Positions 62,342 to 64,000 of a DNA stretch of 64,000 nucleotides are shown here, piece by piece. Under the pieces are notes generated by a model. That model was not told where the DNA came from, searched no databases, and saw nothing but the letters and a program-made list of their open reading frames with translations. Made by a program: the position numbers and the translations under genes. Positions within the stretch are counted from its first letter, which is position 1; every line of letters begins with the position of its first letter. The DNA is from Candidatus Thermochlorobacteriaceae bacterium. Its GTDB lineage: Bacteria; Bacteroidota; Chlorobiia; Chlorobiales; Thermochlorobacteraceae. Location of the stretch: assembly GCA_029263855.1 (NCBI GenBank), contig JAJUFC010000001.1, positions 1-64,000 on the forward strand, written 5' to 3'.

Positions 62342-62382
62342 AAGCAACCATACGAAAGCTCGAGTCGTCGTGGTTGCTTTTT
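62342..62382 (+). terminator. Strong terminator after the DHH gene
   Basis: AGCAACCA (62343-62350) pairs with TGGTTGCT (62371-62378), an inner ACGA/TCGT stem extends the hairpin, and four more T follow. Confidence 0.9.
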
Positions 62383-62388
62383 CATTTC

Positions 62389-62416
62389 CATAAATGCTCT
62401 ATCATAAATGCCCTAT
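62389..62416. repeat. 14-bp duplication over a start codon
   Basis: CATAAATGCTCTAT (62389-62402) is followed directly by CATAAATGCCCTAT (62403-62416), 13 of 14 identical. The second copy holds the start codon of the next gene. Confidence 0.8.
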
Positions 62417-63283
62417 ACTAAACGCCTGCATTACTACCTGCTGTTCTTCCTGCTTTGGATTGCCCCTTCTGCGAGCGCGCAGTGGGAGGCAGTAAGTTTA
62501 GTTGATGAGTTCACCATTCAGCCGCCGAGCCGCGTTTTGACCATGAATTTAGGCTATGGCTTCGCCGCGCCGATTAGCCAAGAGGTGGTCGCGAATTTTT
62601 CGCGTGGCAGTGCCTTCAACGCGATGGTTGGCGTTAAGCGGTTTCTGGATTCCGATTACAGCGCGGCGCAAGTCGACTACGCGCATATTTTCCTCACCGC
62701 AAGTTTCGGACGAGCGGCGAAAGGTCGATTAACCGATACCCTTACCCCAACCTTAACGCAAATTGGATTCTCAAACTTTCAATTTGGATTCGGGGCGCGT
62801 GATGGCATTGGCTACCGATTTCAAAACTATGCCGTCGTTACACCCTACATCAGCGGCGGACAAGTATGGACGACAAACCAATGGACAAGCGATTCGCTTT
62901 TTATTGATGATGCCATACGCTTAAACCGATTTTCAGGCGGATTGCGCTATGCCACCTTCACCGAAGCAGGTGTGATGGTCGATGTCGGAACAAAATTCGC
63001 CGTTGATATGGGCTTTGAAATGACGCTCGTTCAACCGCGTTATGTCTTCTTGCAATCATTTTCAAACCTTATTCTTCAACAAGCGGCGCACATCTTGATG
63101 CGCAAGGCGATTGACGCAATCTTCCCAAACTCGTGGATTCCGATTGCGGGCTTCGCGCTCAAAGGCGCATTCAATTTTTGGCTCTACAACCAAAAGTCAA
63201 GGCGCGCGAACTTCCCCTTTCAAAGTGAAGCGGGCTTGCAAATTCTCACCTTCAAGGTCGGCACCTCGTTCTCGATTGATTAA
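62408..63283 (+). CDS. Exported protein, probable outer-membrane beta-barrel
   Basis: A 291-residue protein with a signal peptide (LHYYLLFFLLWIAPSASA-Q) and a body of alternating aromatic and polar strands (TMNLGYGFAAPI, VGVKRFLDSDY, ATFTEAGVMVDVGTKFAVDMGFEM, LQILTFKVGTSFSID). The last residues have the pattern of an outer-membrane strand. One helical segment (~215-235) is unusual for a barrel. I do not recognise the family. The ATG at 62408 lies in the second copy of a 14-bp duplication. It is convergent with the epimerase gene (2 nt). Confidence 0.6.
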   Translation: MPYTKRLHYYLLFFLLWIAPSASAQWEAVSLVDEFTIQPPSRVLTMNLGYGFAAPISQEVVANFSRGSAFNAMVGVKRFLDSDYSAAQVDYAHIFLTASFGRAAKGRLTDTLTPTLTQIGFSNFQFGFGARDGIGYRFQNYAVVTPYISGGQVWTTNQWTSDSLFIDDAIRLNRFSGGLRYATFTEAGVMVDVGTKFAVDMGFEMTLVQPRYVFLQSFSNLILQQAAHILMRKAIDAIFPNSWIPIAGFALKGAFNFWLYNQKSRRANFPFQSEAGLQILTFKVGTSFSID

Positions 63284-63285
63284 GG

Positions 63286-64000
63286 CTAACTTGTTGCAAT
63301 CAGTTTCGCGCCGTCTTCGTAGCGCGTCGGCAACATTCCAAAAGCCTTTTGAAATTTCGAGCTATCGAATTGATAGTCAAACTCGTATTGATAGAGCATT
63401 TCCTTGAACTCTTTGAGAATCGGAACGAATGGGCTGAGCATCTTGAGCATAAACGGACTCAAAACCGATATTTTCGGCGATGTCTTGAACGCTTGCGCGA
63501 AAAGAGCGACAAGGGTTCTGCCGGTAACAGGCTCTGCTGTTGGCAAGTGCCAAGTTTGGTTGAACGCGCTTTCGGTGTTGCCAAGCAAAGCGGTGGCTTT
63601 CGCGGCATCGGGCGTAAAAATAAAATTGTGAAGCGCGTCGGGATTGCAAAACCACTGCGCGCTTTTTCCTTTTCTTAAATTTTGAATCACGGTAAATTCC
63701 AAAATGCTCGTTTGAAGATTGATGCCGTAAAAGTCGGGCGCGCGAGCAATAAGCGCAGTCAGATTTCCTTGTTTGATTTCGTCGAGAAGCATCTGTGCGA
63801 TTTTGGCGCGCACCTCGCCTTTTTTGCTGTTGGGATTGAACGGCGTTTCTTCCGTCATTTTCCCTTTGACCAGCCCATACATATAAACATTGTCAAAAAA
63901 GACAAGTTTGGCGTTGTGCCGCTTGCATGCATCGATGACGTTTCTCATAACGATGGGCCAATCGCGTTGCCAAACATCAACGCGATAGGGCAATCCAGCG
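63286..64000 (-). CDS. NAD-dependent epimerase/dehydratase family protein, N-terminus outside window
   Basis: The C-terminal ~238 residues of an extended short-chain dehydrogenase are visible, and the frame is open to the right edge. KLVFFDNVYMYG places the active-site region. TALIARAPDFYG (substrate-binding R-x-x-x-FYG), HNFIFTPDAAKATALLG and HLPTAEPVTGRTLVALFAQ are family features. The N-terminal nucleotide motif lies beyond 64000. The ATG at 63993 is inside the protein, not its start. Such proteins act on nucleotide sugars or flavonoid-like ketones; the substrate is unknown. Confidence 0.8.
   Translation of the reverse strand, partial: AGLPYRVDVWQRDWPIVMRNVIDACKRHNAKLVFFDNVYMYGLVKGKMTEETPFNPNSKKGEVRAKIAQMLLDEIKQGNLTALIARAPDFYGINLQTSILEFTVIQNLRKGKSAQWFCNPDALHNFIFTPDAAKATALLGNTESAFNQTWHLPTAEPVTGRTLVALFAQAFKTSPKISVLSPFMLKMLSPFVPILKEFKEMLYQYEFDYQFDSSKFQKAFGMLPTRYEDGAKLIATS

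Overview
The window reads as chromosome of a phototrophic member of the Chlorobi/Bacteroidota lineage, most likely near Chloroherpeton or Thermochlorobacter. The reasons are a bacteriochlorophyll a cluster (bchF-bchC-bchX, minus strand, 56.6-59.9 kb), a PucC-type carrier (27.4 kb), a two-cluster ferredoxin, and a type IX secretion (T9SS) locus with PorU and PorV plus secreted proteins ending in the T9SS type A tail. The placement is inferred from gene families only. I see no tRNA, rRNA, CRISPR array, insertion sequence or phage gene.

Layout. 0-6.4 kb: tail of a T9SS cargo, xseA, a VWA / Uma2 / AAA+ ATPase trio and a PAS-GGDEF diguanylate cyclase. 6.4-13.5 kb: small secreted protein, short-chain dehydrogenase and alpha/beta hydrolase, an EAL-CBS-GGDEF protein, a lone nucleoside-type ABC permease, ferredoxin and thiolase. 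13.7-18.4 kb: a same-strand run of polyprenol/phytol kinase, glycosyltransferase, methyltransferase, multi-pass membrane protein, YebC and two small proteins. 18.4-22.8 kb: TPR regulator with a C-terminal SARP-like module, a small protein and two secreted proteins. 22.8-32.4 kb: a gene-poor kilobase, lipoprotein, TonB-dependent receptor, PucC, a B12-binding mutase subunit and secA. 32.5-42.1 kb: T9SS operon (porU, porV, lipoprotein, SLBB protein, beta-barrel) closed by a terminator. 42.2-46.3 kb: purL and a second barrel paralogous to the first. 46.5-50.3 kb: Crp/Fnr regulator, M23 peptidase, bactofilin, GlmU-like enzyme and deoxynucleoside kinase. 50.4-56.1 kb, minus strand: HscA-type Hsp70, rhomboid protease, pgk and a large lipoprotein. 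56.1-64 kb: small membrane hydrolase, the bch cluster with a four-helix-bundle gene inside it, an MFS exporter, a DHH phosphoesterase, a secreted protein and an epimerase cut by the window edge.

How the genes fit together. BchF, BchC and BchX act in the chlorophyllide-to-bacteriochlorophyllide a branch, and PucC proteins handle pigment. SecA feeds the periplasm, and PorU and PorV then process and anchor T9SS cargo, two of which are visible here. The 46.5-50.3 kb operon joins a cell-shape scaffold, a peptidoglycan hydrolase and a precursor enzyme.

The most unusual object is BchX. After a complete iron-protein core and a ~95-residue linker, the same reading frame continues into a ~58-residue segment that matches the helix-turn-helix pattern of sigma-70 region 4. 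This suggests a pigment-synthesis enzyme with a DNA- or sigma-like tail. Short tandem duplications at gene junctions, one of them a triple heptamer directly before the bchX start codon, are a second recurring oddity.
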